Source: Mycolicibacterium malmesburyense (GTDB taxonomy: Bacteria > Actinomycetota > Actinomycetes > Mycobacteriales > Mycobacteriaceae). Taken from it: a stretch of 64,000 nucleotides of DNA. This document shows positions 1 through 8,709 of this stretch, piece by piece; the first letter of the stretch is position 1; every line of letters starts with the position of its first letter. The notes under the pieces were generated by a model. The model ran no database searches and was not told the DNA's origin. It worked only from the letters and a program-made list of their open reading frames with translations. Where the stretch lies: positions 1-64,000 of the forward strand of contig NZ_CVTB01000188.1 in NCBI RefSeq assembly GCF_001050015.1, written 5' to 3'. The position numbers and the translations under genes are program-made.

Positions 1-1
1 C

Positions 2-985
2 GACAGCCGCTTCCCGCCGCTTGTCGGCTATCCGCTTGGGGCACAAGAGGGCGACGTCAACCTGGTCTCGGTGCCGATGAGCCACAACACCGGCTTCACC
101 ACGTTCGCGATCGGGCTCGTGCAGGGCCATCACGTCGTGCTCATGCCGAGGTTCTACCCGCACGAGTTCCTCCGCCTGGTGAGCGAGTACCGCGTGACGT
201 TCCTGACCACGGTGCCGACGATCATGCAGCGCCTGCTTCCGGTGTACCGGGCCGACCCCGACGCCTACGACCTGTCGTCGATTCGTCGGTTCTGGCATGT
301 CGGCGCCCCGTGTCCGCCCGCGGTGAAGCGTGCCTGGATCGAGATCCTGCAACCGGACGCGGTGTGGGAACTGTACGGGGGCACCGAATTACAGGCGCTG
401 ACGTTCATCTCGGGCAGCCAGTGGTTGGCGCATCCGGGTTCGGTCGGCGTGGTGGTCGCCGGTGAGATGAAGGTGCTCGACGACGACGGCAACGAGTGCC
501 CGCCCGGTGTGGTCGGCGAGATCTACATGCGGCCATCGCCGGGCAGCGCCCCCACCTACCGCTACGTCGGCGCGACGGCGAAGTCGCGCGACGGCTGGGA
601 CTCGCTGGGCGACCTCGGTTATTTCGACGAGGACGGGTTCCTGTATCTCAGCGATCGTCGGGTGGACATGTTCACCGTCGGCGGCCGCAACGTCTATCCC
701 GCCGAGATCGAGTCGGCGCTCGCGGAGCATCCCGCGGTGCTGTCGTGTCTGGTGGTCGGCGTCCCGCACGACGACCTCGGGCAGGTGCCGCACGCGCTGG
801 TGCACACCGGCGACAACCTGGACGAGGAGGCCGTCATCGCGTTCCTGTCCGAACGGCTCGAGCGCCACAAGGTGCCGCGCACGGTCGAGTTCACCGACGA
901 ACCGTTGCGCGACGACGCGGGTAAGGCGCGGCGCTCGGCGGTGCGCGACGCGGTTATCGCGAAACGGGCTCAGGCGCGCTGCTGA
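2..985 (+). CDS. AMP-forming acyl-CoA synthetase/ligase, 3' part (5' end outside window)
   Basis: C-terminal portion of an ANL-superfamily adenylating enzyme, which activates a carboxylic acid with ATP and passes it to CoA. The reading frame is already open at base 2, so the start lies upstream; the visible part is about 327 residues. Motifs seen in order are YGGTE (A5), the SLGDLGYFDEDGFLYLSDR stretch (A7/A8 hinge), the GGRNVYPAEIE motif and a terminal GKARRSAV whose Lys is at the A10 position. The P-loop A3 motif would be upstream. The 3' end overlaps the 3' end of the convergent acyltransferase by 32 bp. The substrate cannot be told from this fragment; a fatty or aromatic acid is likely from the family. 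Confidence 0.9.
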   Translation, partial: DSRFPPLVGYPLGAQEGDVNLVSVPMSHNTGFTTFAIGLVQGHHVVLMPRFYPHEFLRLVSEYRVTFLTTVPTIMQRLLPVYRADPDAYDLSSIRRFWHVGAPCPPAVKRAWIEILQPDAVWELYGGTELQALTFISGSQWLAHPGSVGVVVAGEMKVLDDDGNECPPGVVGEIYMRPSPGSAPTYRYVGATAKSRDGWDSLGDLGYFDEDGFLYLSDRRVDMFTVGGRNVYPAEIESALAEHPAVLSCLVVGVPHDDLGQVPHALVHTGDNLDEEAVIAFLSERLERHKVPRTVEFTDEPLRDDAGKARRSAVRDAVIAKRAQARC

Positions 986-2132
986 CCGACGAGTCCAGCG
1001 GCGGCACCGGGCGCTCGTGCCGATACTCCCAGCGCCGCAACGCCGTTCGGCACGGGGACTCCACCAGCGCGTAGCTGACCGCGGCGATCGCGAACCCGAA
1101 CACGACCGTCAGCACCAGCACCACGGGCATGTGGCCGTTGAACGCGAACTCGCCGATGACGGGAAACACCATCGCCAGGGCGGCAAGATGCCAGATGAAC
1201 AGTCCGTACGACCAGCGCCCCAACGTCACCATCACGCTGTTGCCCAGCAGCCGGTGCGGCGTGTCCGGGCGGTCGAGCACGAGCGGGGCCAGCAGCGCTG
1301 CCGCCACCACCGCTCCCATCGCGATCTTGACGACGAATTGGCTGACGGTGCCCGGCGTCAGCCCCTCCGGACCCGCGATCGGTGAGGCCGCGATCAGGAA
1401 CGCGACGACCGCGATGGCGGCCATCAGCACTCGCCGCCGCGCCAGCCGGTGCGGCCATCCGACCCGTGTGACGGTCAGCTCCGCGAGCAGCATGCCCGCG
1501 GCGAACCAGGAGAAGAAGGCCGGCGGCCAGTTGAGGTGGTTGACGCCGTCGGGTGTGGCGATCGGCAGCGCCGCCCACGCCAGGCTGGCGATCCCCGCGG
1601 CGGCGATGACGGGAATGCGGGCGTGCACCGGCACCCGCCGCACCAGCAGCGCCAGCAGTGGCAGCGCGATGTAGAACGCGACCTCGACCGACAGGCTCCA
1701 CATCTGCGTCAGGCCGGCGGTGAGCGTCAGCGGCACATAGATCTGCGTCAGCGTGAGGTTGGCCAACCACACGGTGAGGTCGGCTCTCACGTCGGGCAGC
1801 AGCGACAGGATCACCACGACCGCGACGAGGTAGCCGGGCATGATGCGGACGATCCGCGAGCGCAGGTAATGACCGGTCGGCGGGATGGGCCGCAGCCCGC
1901 GCGCGGCCGCGGCGTGCCCGCGCCACAGCAGAAAGCCCGACAACGCGAAGAACACCGCGACCGCGAGGTCGAACCGGCCGAACAGCCGCCCGGTGACTCC
2001 GCCGGTGTTGCCGGTCTGGAAGGCGACATGGGTGACGACGACACCGACCGCGGCGCAGGCTCGCATGCCCTCCACAGCAGGCAGGAACCCGCGGGTTCCG
2101 CCCACCTGCTCGTCGCGCGTCTCGCCGGTCAC
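954..2132 (-). CDS. Acyltransferase family 3 integral membrane protein (Rv0228-like)
   Basis: 392-residue polytopic membrane protein of the acyltransferase-3 (OafA/YrhL-type) family, which moves acyl groups from a cytoplasmic donor to exported sugars or lipids. About ten hydrophobic segments are visible. The first helix carries the family Arg-X10-His pattern (R24 and H35 in EGMRACAAVGVVVTHVAF). The C-terminus is a short charged tail. The ATG start follows a 139-bp region shared with the divergent DUF3068 gene. Its place next to the Rv0227c- and Rv0226c-like genes matches the M. tuberculosis Rv0228-Rv0227c-Rv0226c block, so a role in envelope glycolipid acylation is inferred. The acceptor is unknown. 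Confidence 0.88.
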   Translation of the reverse strand: MTGETRDEQVGGTRGFLPAVEGMRACAAVGVVVTHVAFQTGNTGGVTGRLFGRFDLAVAVFFALSGFLLWRGHAAAARGLRPIPPTGHYLRSRIVRIMPGYLVAVVVILSLLPDVRADLTVWLANLTLTQIYVPLTLTAGLTQMWSLSVEVAFYIALPLLALLVRRVPVHARIPVIAAAGIASLAWAALPIATPDGVNHLNWPPAFFSWFAAGMLLAELTVTRVGWPHRLARRRVLMAAIAVVAFLIAASPIAGPEGLTPGTVSQFVVKIAMGAVVAAALLAPLVLDRPDTPHRLLGNSVMVTLGRWSYGLFIWHLAALAMVFPVIGEFAFNGHMPVVLVLTVVFGFAIAAVSYALVESPCRTALRRWEYRHERPVPPLDSSVSSAPEPVSR

Positions 2133-2271
2133 GGCAATCAGTGTGCCGCGTACAGGAAAACCTGCTGACCACGGGTCCGTCGGATGCGGGCGGACTAAAC
2201 GACGACCTTAAATTGTGCTGTTAGGGTCAAACGGGTTTCTGCGGGCATACCGCAGGTGAAGGAGGCACGGT

Positions 2272-3468
2272 TTGAACCGCGCAGTGGCGCTGCGGATTGC
2301 GGCATGCGGGATCTTGGGGCTGGGTGCCGCCCTGTTGATCGCCGCGCTGTTGCTGTCCACCTACACCCACAGCAAGATCGCCAAGATCCCGCTGGACCTG
2401 GATGCCACGCTGATCAGCGACGGCAGCGGAATGGCCTTCGACCCCGCGTCGCTGAACGCCGAACGGTTCGCCGTCGACCGGGACGTGCCGATGGTCCAGC
2501 AGGAGCAGCTCACGGTGGAGTCGCCGTCGAACGCCGACGTGGTGACGATGCAGGTGGGCTCCACGCTGCGCCGCACCGACAAACAGCAGGACGCTGGCCT
2601 CCTGTTGGCTCTGGTCGACACGGTGACCGTCAACCGCAGCACCGCCGAGGCGGTGTCCAGCGAGAGCAACCCGGGCGGCGCGGTGCAGAAGCCGCGCTCG
2701 ATGGAGGACGACAAGCCGCCGACCAACATCGCGCTGCCGCACGAGGGGCTGGCCTACCGGTTCCCGTTCGACACCGAGAAGAAGACCTATTCCGTCTTCG
2801 ACCCGATCGCGCAGAAGGCGTTCGACGCCAACTACGACGGCGAAGAAGACGTCAACGGCTTGACCACCTACCGGTTCACGCAGAACGTCGGCTACGACTC
2901 GGACGGCAAGCTCGTCGAGCCGGTGAGGTACGCGTCGCTCTACGAGGACGACGCCGACAGCGAGGTCACCGCCCGCGCCGCGATGTGGGGCGTGCCCGGT
3001 GAACCCGACGAGCCGATCACGATGTCGCGGTATTACGCGGCGCAGCGCACGTTCTGGGTCGACCCGGTGTCCGGGACGATCGTCAAGAAGGACGAGCACG
3101 GCTACCACTACTACGCGCGCGAACCGCTCAAGCCCGAGGTGACGTTCGTCGACTACGAGGTCGCGTTCAACGAGGAGACCGTCGAGTCCCAGGTCGCCAG
3201 CGCCGGCGACGAGCGGGACAGGGTCGCGCTGTGGGGCCGCATCCTGCCGATCACGTTCACCGCGATGGGCCTGGTCTTCCTGGTGGGCGGCGCGCTGCTC
3301 GGCTCGTTCAGCCTGCGCGCGGAATCGGCGCTGATCGATCCCGGCCTCGACGAGGCCGACCACGGTTTCTTCGACACCCAGGGCATCAAGGTTCCCGGCG
3401 CCGAAGCCAAGACCGAGAAGATCCCGACATCTCGACCGACCGACCTGCCCCCGGACCGACCGGTCTGA
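2272..3468 (+). CDS. DUF3068 (PorA-family-like) membrane protein, Rv0227c-like
   Basis: 398-residue protein with an N-terminal membrane anchor (about residues 7-28), a large exported beta-rich domain and a second membrane helix near residues 322-346, the architecture of the actinobacterial DUF3068 family. The start is TTG, supported by an AAGGAGG ribosome site at 2259-2265, six bases upstream. A small hairpin (CTGCGG/CCGCAG, 2239-2255) lies just before it. The gene is followed within about ten bases by the Rv0226c-like gene, so the two are probably co-transcribed. Molecular function is unknown; envelope localisation is inferred from the two anchors. Confidence 0.85.
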   Translation: MNRAVALRIAACGILGLGAALLIAALLLSTYTHSKIAKIPLDLDATLISDGSGMAFDPASLNAERFAVDRDVPMVQQEQLTVESPSNADVVTMQVGSTLRRTDKQQDAGLLLALVDTVTVNRSTAEAVSSESNPGGAVQKPRSMEDDKPPTNIALPHEGLAYRFPFDTEKKTYSVFDPIAQKAFDANYDGEEDVNGLTTYRFTQNVGYDSDGKLVEPVRYASLYEDDADSEVTARAAMWGVPGEPDEPITMSRYYAAQRTFWVDPVSGTIVKKDEHGYHYYAREPLKPEVTFVDYEVAFNEETVESQVASAGDERDRVALWGRILPITFTAMGLVFLVGGALLGSFSLRAESALIDPGLDEADHGFFDTQGIKVPGAEAKTEKIPTSRPTDLPPDRPV

Positions 3469-3476
3469 TCACGGTC

Positions 3477-5129
3477 GTGGCGCCGGCCTATGCGCTGGTG
3501 CTCGCCCTCGCGGTGACGGCGCCGCTGTTCGCGCCGGGATATCTGCTGTTGCGCGACGCGGTGTCCACGCCGCGCTCCTATCTGTCCGACGCCGCGCTCG
3601 GACTGTCCGAGGCGGCCCCGCGCGCGTTGCCGCAGGACTTCTTGATGGCCGTCGTGTCAACGGTGGTCGACGGCGGGGTGGTGACCAAGGCGCTGCTGGT
3701 CGCGGGGGTGTGGCTGGCGGGTTGGGGCGCGGCGCGTCTCGCCGCCGCGGTGGTGCCCGAGTCCGGGATCGCCGGCCAGTGTGTGGCGACGACGGTCGCG
3801 GTGTGGAACCCGTATGTCGCCGAGCGCCTGCTGCAGGGCCACTGGAGCCTCCTCGTCGGCTACGGGTGCCTGCCGTGGGTCGCGGCGACGGTGCTGCAGA
3901 TGCGGGAGTCGGCGCGGTGGAGTCCGGTGTGGGCACTGGCCTTCTGGCTCGCGCTGGCGGGGCTGACGCCGACCGGGCTGCTGTTGGCGGCGACGGTCGC
4001 GCTGGTGTGCGCAGTCGCGCCCGGGCAGGGGTGGCGGCGGTGGCGGTGTGCGGGCCTCGCGCTGGGCATGACGGTCGTCGCGGCGCTGCCGTGGTTGGTG
4101 GCGGCGGCGGTGGCCGAGTCGCTGGAGTCGTCGCAGGCCGACGGCGTCGTCGCGTTCGCGGCGCGCGCGGAACCGGGCCTCGGGACGCTGCTCAGCCTGG
4201 CCGGGATGGGTGGAATCTGGAACGGCGAAGCGGTACCGGCGTCGCGCACAACGCTTTTCGCGATCGTCGGCACCGCGGTGCTGCTCGGCGTGGTGGCGCT
4301 GGGGCTGCCGGTCGTGTTGCGGCGGCCCGCGGCCGTGCCGCTCATGGTGCTCGCCGGTGCGGCCGTCGTCCTGCCCGCGCTGATGGCCACCGGCCCCGGG
4401 CTCAGCCTGGTCGAGGCGGCCATCCGCGCGTTTCCCGGCCTCGGGGTGGTCCGCGACGGCCAGAAGTGGGTGGCGTTGGCGATGCCCGGTTATGCGCTGG
4501 CGGGCGCCGGGGCTGTGGTCTTCGCGCGACGGTGGTTGCCGGCCGCGGCGACCTCGGCGCTCTGTTGCCTGGCGCTGATCGCGACGCTGCCGGACCTGGC
4601 GTGGGGGGTGGGCGGCCGGGTCGCGTCCGTGCAGTACCCGCCGGGATGGGCGAAGGTGGCGGCGATGATCAATGCCGACCCGCGCACGGTCGCGGTGATG
4701 CCGATGGGCAGCATGCGCCGCTTCGAGTGGGCGGGTGACGGTCCGGTGCTCGACCCACTGCCCCGCTGGGTGCGCGCCGACGTGTTGACCACCGGCGACC
4801 TGCAGATCGGCGAACGGACGGTCTATGGCGAAGGTCAACGGGCGCGCGACGTGCAGGAGATCCTCGTCGAGAGTGCCGACCGGCAACTGCTGACCGATGC
4901 TGGCGTCGGTTGGGTCGTGGTGGAATCAAGCGGTCCGACAACGCCTTTGCCGTTGCCGGTGGCCTATTCCGATGAGGACCTCACGCTGTATCGGGTCGGC
5001 GGATCGACGGCGCAGGCCGAGGGGCGCGCGGTGGTGGTGGCGGCTCACCTCGCATGGCTGGCGATGCTGCTTGCGGGCGCGGGTGCCGGAATGGCGCGGA
5101 GGTTGAGCAAGGTGCCGCCGCGAGCCTGA
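3477..5129 (+). CDS. Polytopic membrane protein, Rv0226c-like (possible GT-C-type enzyme)
   Basis: About 550 residues with roughly ten or more hydrophobic helices and a soluble C-terminal domain of about 150 residues. I chose GTG 3477, the first usable start after the TGA of the preceding gene; the frame stays open further upstream, but that part overlaps the DUF3068 gene. Size and position match M. tuberculosis Rv0226c. An acidic residue in the loop after the first helix (LLLRDAVSTPR) and the overall layout recall polyprenyl-phosphate-dependent GT-C glycosyltransferases. That is a resemblance only, and the enzymatic role is unproven. Probably one operon with the DUF3068 gene. Confidence 0.75.
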   Translation: MAPAYALVLALAVTAPLFAPGYLLLRDAVSTPRSYLSDAALGLSEAAPRALPQDFLMAVVSTVVDGGVVTKALLVAGVWLAGWGAARLAAAVVPESGIAGQCVATTVAVWNPYVAERLLQGHWSLLVGYGCLPWVAATVLQMRESARWSPVWALAFWLALAGLTPTGLLLAATVALVCAVAPGQGWRRWRCAGLALGMTVVAALPWLVAAAVAESLESSQADGVVAFAARAEPGLGTLLSLAGMGGIWNGEAVPASRTTLFAIVGTAVLLGVVALGLPVVLRRPAAVPLMVLAGAAVVLPALMATGPGLSLVEAAIRAFPGLGVVRDGQKWVALAMPGYALAGAGAVVFARRWLPAAATSALCCLALIATLPDLAWGVGGRVASVQYPPGWAKVAAMINADPRTVAVMPMGSMRRFEWAGDGPVLDPLPRWVRADVLTTGDLQIGERTVYGEGQRARDVQEILVESADRQLLTDAGVGWVVVESSGPTTPLPLPVAYSDEDLTLYRVGGSTAQAEGRAVVVAAHLAWLAMLLAGAGAGMARRLSKVPPRA

Positions 5130-5189
5130 GCACCTGACCGTCATGACCCCGCTGTCGGCTGGCGGAACCGGAATGTCACACCCGGTACC

Positions 5190-5195
5190 TACAAT
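5190..5195 (+). promoter_or_regulatory. -10 box of a leaderless promoter for the HNH/DUF222 gene
   Basis: TACAAT ends seven bases before ATG 5203. Transcription would start at or next to the A of the ATG, so this box selects ATG 5203 over the GTG-type upstream alternatives in the same frame. Confidence 0.6.
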
Positions 5196-5202
5196 CGCAC
5201 CT

Positions 5203-6675
5203 ATGTTCGATACGGCGAGCGACGCGGGGTTGGCCGACCTGATGAGCCGGGCGCAGCGCGCCAGCCGGGTCGAGTTCGCGCGTCAGCTGCTGGCTATCGG
5301 GCACTTCAGCCTGCGCCGCGTTCCCGAATGTGATGGCGAGAACGACGACAAGGTGGTCGATGACTGGGAGGTCGCGGCTGCCGAGATCGGCGCCGAACTC
5401 GGCATCAGCCGCGGACGCGCCTCGTCCATGATGAGCTCGGGCCAGGCCCTGATCAAACGGCTTCCCAAGGTGGCGGAGGTGTTCGCCGCCGGTGAGATCG
5501 ACTGGCAGGTGGTCAACGTACTGATCCACCGTACCGACCTGATGGTCAGCGAGGACGCCTGCGCACTGATCGACGCGATCTTCGCCGACCGGGCCGCCGG
5601 GTGGAACCACTTGTCGTACAACAAGCTCGTCGAGGTCATCGACTGGCTGGTCCTTCAGATCGACCCGGACGCGGTGCGCCGAGCCAAATCCCGTGACGAC
5701 GATCGCCATTTTGACGTCATTCCGGGCCGGTACGGAATGGCCGACATCATCGCCTGCCTACGCGGCGTCGACGGGGTGGCTTTGACTCAGCGACTCGACG
5801 CGCTGGCCGCCACGGTCTGCCGGGAGGATCCGCGAACGCACCGCCAGCGCCGGGCGGACGCGATCGGCGCGATCCTCGCCCACGAGGACGCGATGGCGTG
5901 TCTGTGCGAACGACCGGACTGCCCGGCCGCGGGCAGAACGGCGACCACCGTGGTGGTCCATGTGCTCGCCGAGCGGGACAGCGTCGAAGGCACCGGCACG
6001 ACACCCGGGTATGTGTCCGGACTGGGTCCGGTTCCGGCGGCGACCGTTGCCGAGGTGGCGCGCCACGCCAGGCGGCGCCCCGTCGAGCCTCCCGACGGCG
6101 CCGCGCCCGAACCGCAGTACCGTCCCTCGACCGCGCTGGCCGATTTCGTACGCTCCCGCGACCTGACCTGCCGGTGGATGAATTGCGACCGTCCCGCCTG
6201 GCGATCCGACATCGACCACGCCGCGCCCTGGCCCTACGGGCCCACCCATCCGTCGAACAACGCGTGCTTCTGCCGGCTGCATCACCTGATGAAGACGTTC
6301 CACTGCGGGCCCGGCGGCTGGATCGTGCACCAACAACCCGACGGCACAGTCATATTCACCAGCCCGACCGGGCGCATCCACACCACCATTCCGTTCGGAG
6401 CGATGCTGTTTCCACAACTCGGTGCTTCCACCGGCACGCTTCACCTGCCCGAGATGCCGGCACCGACACCGGGACGCGGGATCTGCATGCCCACCCGCCG
6501 CCGCTCCCGCCGCCAGAACCGCGAGCGACGCATCCAACGCGAACGCGCCCTCAACGCCGCGATCCGAGCGGAGAACACCACGCCGGCCACCCCGGATTTC
6601 GGAGGCTTCTACCCGCTGGGCACCGGTCCGCCGACCGACCCGAGACTTCTGACGGACGATCCGCCGCCGTTCTAG
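5203..6675 (+). CDS. DUF222/HNH endonuclease-domain protein (13E12-repeat family)
   Basis: 490-residue protein. The N-terminal two-thirds is the helical DUF222 domain typical of the mycobacterial 13E12 family. Near the C-terminus is an HNH nuclease motif: paired Cys (DLTCRWMNC), then DIDHAAPW, then SNNACFCRLHHLMK. The last 100 residues are basic. Members occur in many copies per mycobacterial genome and their role is unknown; the HNH fold suggests DNA cleavage. The frame is open from 5143, but the TACAAT box seven bases before ATG 5203 favours the shorter form. The gene ends inside a small hairpin shared with the convergent glycosyltransferase. Confidence 0.88.
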   Translation: MFDTASDAGLADLMSRAQRASRVEFARQLLAIGHFSLRRVPECDGENDDKVVDDWEVAAAEIGAELGISRGRASSMMSSGQALIKRLPKVAEVFAAGEIDWQVVNVLIHRTDLMVSEDACALIDAIFADRAAGWNHLSYNKLVEVIDWLVLQIDPDAVRRAKSRDDDRHFDVIPGRYGMADIIACLRGVDGVALTQRLDALAATVCREDPRTHRQRRADAIGAILAHEDAMACLCERPDCPAAGRTATTVVVHVLAERDSVEGTGTTPGYVSGLGPVPAATVAEVARHARRRPVEPPDGAAPEPQYRPSTALADFVRSRDLTCRWMNCDRPAWRSDIDHAAPWPYGPTHPSNNACFCRLHHLMKTFHCGPGGWIVHQQPDGTVIFTSPTGRIHTTIPFGAMLFPQLGASTGTLHLPEMPAPTPGRGICMPTRRRSRRQNRERRIQRERALNAAIRAENTTPATPDFGGFYPLGTGPPTDPRLLTDDPPPF

Positions 6676-6691
6676 CGGCGCGAAGGCTAGA
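6671..6691. terminator. Small inverted repeat between convergent genes
   Basis: TCTAGC and GCTAGA arms separated by 9 bases, spanning the stop codon of the HNH gene and reaching the stop of the glycosyltransferase. No T-tract follows. It could act as a weak bidirectional terminator. Confidence 0.35.
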
Positions 6692-7847
6692 CGACGCCGC
6701 TGACGTAGCGCCCGGAATGCACGGACTCGAGCACCGTGCGCATCGCGTCCGCGCTCTGCTGCCAGGAGAACTCGCCGCAACGGGCGTGTGCTTTGGCTCC
6801 GAGCTGCCCGCGCAGCACGCGATCGGACAGCAGCTCACCCAGCCCGTCGACCAGCCCGTCGAAGTCGTCGACCAACACACCGGTCACACCGTCGACGATG
6901 GAATCGGTCAGCCCGCCGGAGGACCGGTAGCCGATGGTGGGCACGGCATGCTGACCGGCCTCGATGACCGCCAGCGCCCAGCCCTCCTTGCGCGACGGCA
7001 GCACGTGCACCCACGCCTGTTGCAGCACGCGGTGTTTCGTTTCGTCGTCGACGTGGCCATGGAAGGTCACAGCGTCGGAGATGCCGAGCAGCGCGGCATG
7101 CTCGACGAGGCGCTGCTCCCACCAGCCGCCACCGACGACGTCGAGCGTCAGGCCCGGGATGCGCGGCCGCAGCGCCGCGACCGCTTCGAGGGCGTCCTCG
7201 ATCTGCTTGTGCGGCACCAACCTTGACAGCACGACGACCCGGGGCGACGCCGCCCGCTGCGCCGACAGCGTGCAGGCGGGTGCGTCGTCGAGACCGTTGC
7301 GCACCACCGCGATCTGACCGGGACGCACCCCCAGCGCCGCGAGATCGCGCGCCGACGGCAGCGACACCGTGACGTACTGATTTCGCCGATGCGTCCTCGG
7401 CGAAAGCCTCGACTCGACGAACCACCCGAGCCGGCCCTTCACGGGCCCCGCCACCGGCCATTGCTCGCGGTGGCAATGGTGCACGAGAACGGCGACGCGG
7501 CGCCCGTAGGCGAGGCGCGCCATGAACGGAATGCCGTTCTGGGTGTCGATCACGACGTCGGGCCGCGCACGCCGCAGCGGCCCGAGCCCGATGCGGGCCA
7601 GCACCATCGCCAGGCCCGCCCAGATGTAGACGGTGTGCCGTCCGCCGCCGCGGCTGACGCGGACCCCGTCGACGATCTCGCGGCGCGGCGCCCCCGGGTA
7701 GCGCGCGGTGCGCAGCGTGACCTCGATGCCCGATGCGGCCAGTTGTGCGCCAATGCGCTGCAGGTAGGCCTCGCTGCCGCCACCTTGGGGGTGGCCGGTG
7801 TCGCGCCAGCACAGCAGCAACACCGATCGGAGCGGACGGGAAGACAT
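6687..7847 (-). CDS. GT4-family glycosyltransferase (Rv0225-like)
   Basis: 386-residue GT-B-fold glycosyltransferase. The N-terminal half has the Gly-rich acceptor loop (GHPQGGGSEAYLQRIG). The C-terminal half has the nucleotide-sugar site, including the family E-x7-E signature (EGWALAVIE). The enzyme would move a sugar from an NDP-sugar to an envelope or secreted acceptor at the inner face of the membrane. The frame runs 19 codons further upstream and would overlap the divergent methyltransferase. ATG 7847 is preferred because a TACGCT -10 box (7855-7860) stands seven bases before it and the length fits Rv0225. The sugar and acceptor are not predictable here. Confidence 0.87.
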   Translation of the reverse strand: MSSRPLRSVLLLCWRDTGHPQGGGSEAYLQRIGAQLAASGIEVTLRTARYPGAPRREIVDGVRVSRGGGRHTVYIWAGLAMVLARIGLGPLRRARPDVVIDTQNGIPFMARLAYGRRVAVLVHHCHREQWPVAGPVKGRLGWFVESRLSPRTHRRNQYVTVSLPSARDLAALGVRPGQIAVVRNGLDDAPACTLSAQRAASPRVVVLSRLVPHKQIEDALEAVAALRPRIPGLTLDVVGGGWWEQRLVEHAALLGISDAVTFHGHVDDETKHRVLQQAWVHVLPSRKEGWALAVIEAGQHAVPTIGYRSSGGLTDSIVDGVTGVLVDDFDGLVDGLGELLSDRVLRGQLGAKAHARCGEFSWQQSADAMRTVLESVHSGRYVSGVV

Positions 7848-7854
7848 CGGCAAC

Positions 7855-7860
7855 AGCGTA
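7855..7860 (-). promoter_or_regulatory. -10 box, leaderless promoter of the GT4 gene
   Basis: TACGCT on the minus strand, seven bases before ATG 7847. It forms a back-to-back pair with the methyltransferase promoter at 7880-7885. Confidence 0.55.
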
Positions 7861-7879
7861 GTCGGGACGACTCGCTGCG

Positions 7880-7885
7880 TAGGGT
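7880..7885 (+). promoter_or_regulatory. -10 box, leaderless promoter of the methyltransferase gene
   Basis: TAGGGT eight bases before ATG 7894. The divergent -10 boxes are only 19 bases apart, so the two promoters overlap. Confidence 0.5.
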
Positions 7886-7893
7886 TCGGTTCC

Positions 7894-8655
7894 ATGTCAG
7901 TCACGGACAGATTCGCCGACCGGGCGACACTGTCACGGTCGCTGCGCCTGCTCGCCGAGTTTCGCTTCGAACAGCGCGACCCCGCCAGGTTCTACGGCGC
8001 GCTCGGCGAGGACACCGCCGCGATGGTCGCCGACCTGTGGGCCGGCGCTTGCGACTCGCCGTCGGCCGGGCGCACCGTGCTCGACGTCGGAGGAGGGCCC
8101 GGGTACTTCTCGGAAGCATTCTCGGACAGGGGCTTCCACTACATCGGTGTCGAGCCGAACCCCGCCGAGATGCACGCCGCTCCCGGGGCGGTGACCGCGA
8201 CCACCTACGTGCGGGCGTCGGGGCTGGCGTTGCCGTTCGCCGATGACAGCGTCGACATCTGCCTGTCGTCGAACGTCGCCGAGCACGTGCGGCGGCCGTG
8301 GCGGATGGGTGCCGAGATGCTTCGGGTGACCAGGCCGGGCGGGCTGGTGGTGCTGTCGTACACGGTGTGGCTGGGCCCGTTCGGCGGCCACGAGACCGGG
8401 CTGTGGCACTACCTCGGCGGTGCCCGCGCCGCCCGCCGGTACACCCGTCGACACGGTCATCCGCCGAAGAACAACTACGGCTCGTCACTGTTCGCGGTGT
8501 CGGCGGCCGACGGCCTGCAGTGGGCGGCGAGCACCGGCGCGCTGATCGCCGCATTCCCCCGCTACCACCCGCGATGGGCGTGGTCGCTGACCCGGGTGCC
8601 CGTGCTGCGGGAGTTCCTGGTGAGCAACCTGGTGCTGGTCCTGCGGGCGCCGTGA
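7894..8655 (+). CDS. Class I SAM-dependent methyltransferase (Rv0224c-like)
   Basis: 253-residue Rossmann-fold methyltransferase. SAM motif I is VLDVGGGPGYFS, followed by an acidic strand end (IGVEPN) and the motif NVAEHVRRPWRMGAEMLRVTRPGG typical of the methyltransferase-11 family. No signal peptide or membrane helix is seen, so it is cytosolic. The start is ATG 7894 from the TAGGGT box; the upstream in-frame extension would overlap the glycosyltransferase promoter. Length and neighbours match Rv0224c. The methyl acceptor is unknown; pairing with a glycosyltransferase suggests modification of an envelope sugar or lipid. Confidence 0.88.
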   Translation: MSVTDRFADRATLSRSLRLLAEFRFEQRDPARFYGALGEDTAAMVADLWAGACDSPSAGRTVLDVGGGPGYFSEAFSDRGFHYIGVEPNPAEMHAAPGAVTATTYVRASGLALPFADDSVDICLSSNVAEHVRRPWRMGAEMLRVTRPGGLVVLSYTVWLGPFGGHETGLWHYLGGARAARRYTRRHGHPPKNNYGSSLFAVSAADGLQWAASTGALIAAFPRYHPRWAWSLTRVPVLREFLVSNLVLVLRAP

Positions 8656-8696
8656 GCGGTCGACTGCAACAGGTTCTCGTTTTGCGCCGGGATAGG

Positions 8697-8702
8697 TAGT
8701 GT
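8697..8702 (+). promoter_or_regulatory. -10 box, leaderless promoter of the aldehyde dehydrogenase gene
   Basis: TAGTGT ending seven bases before ATG 8710. It overlaps the alternative GTG at 8701, which would therefore not be on the transcript. Confidence 0.5.
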
Positions 8703-8709
8703 GACGGTC

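Noticed and set aside
5203..6675. HNH gene as a mobile intron or transposon
   Set aside because: No terminal repeats, target duplication or intron structure; DUF222/HNH proteins are normal multi-copy genes in mycobacteria.
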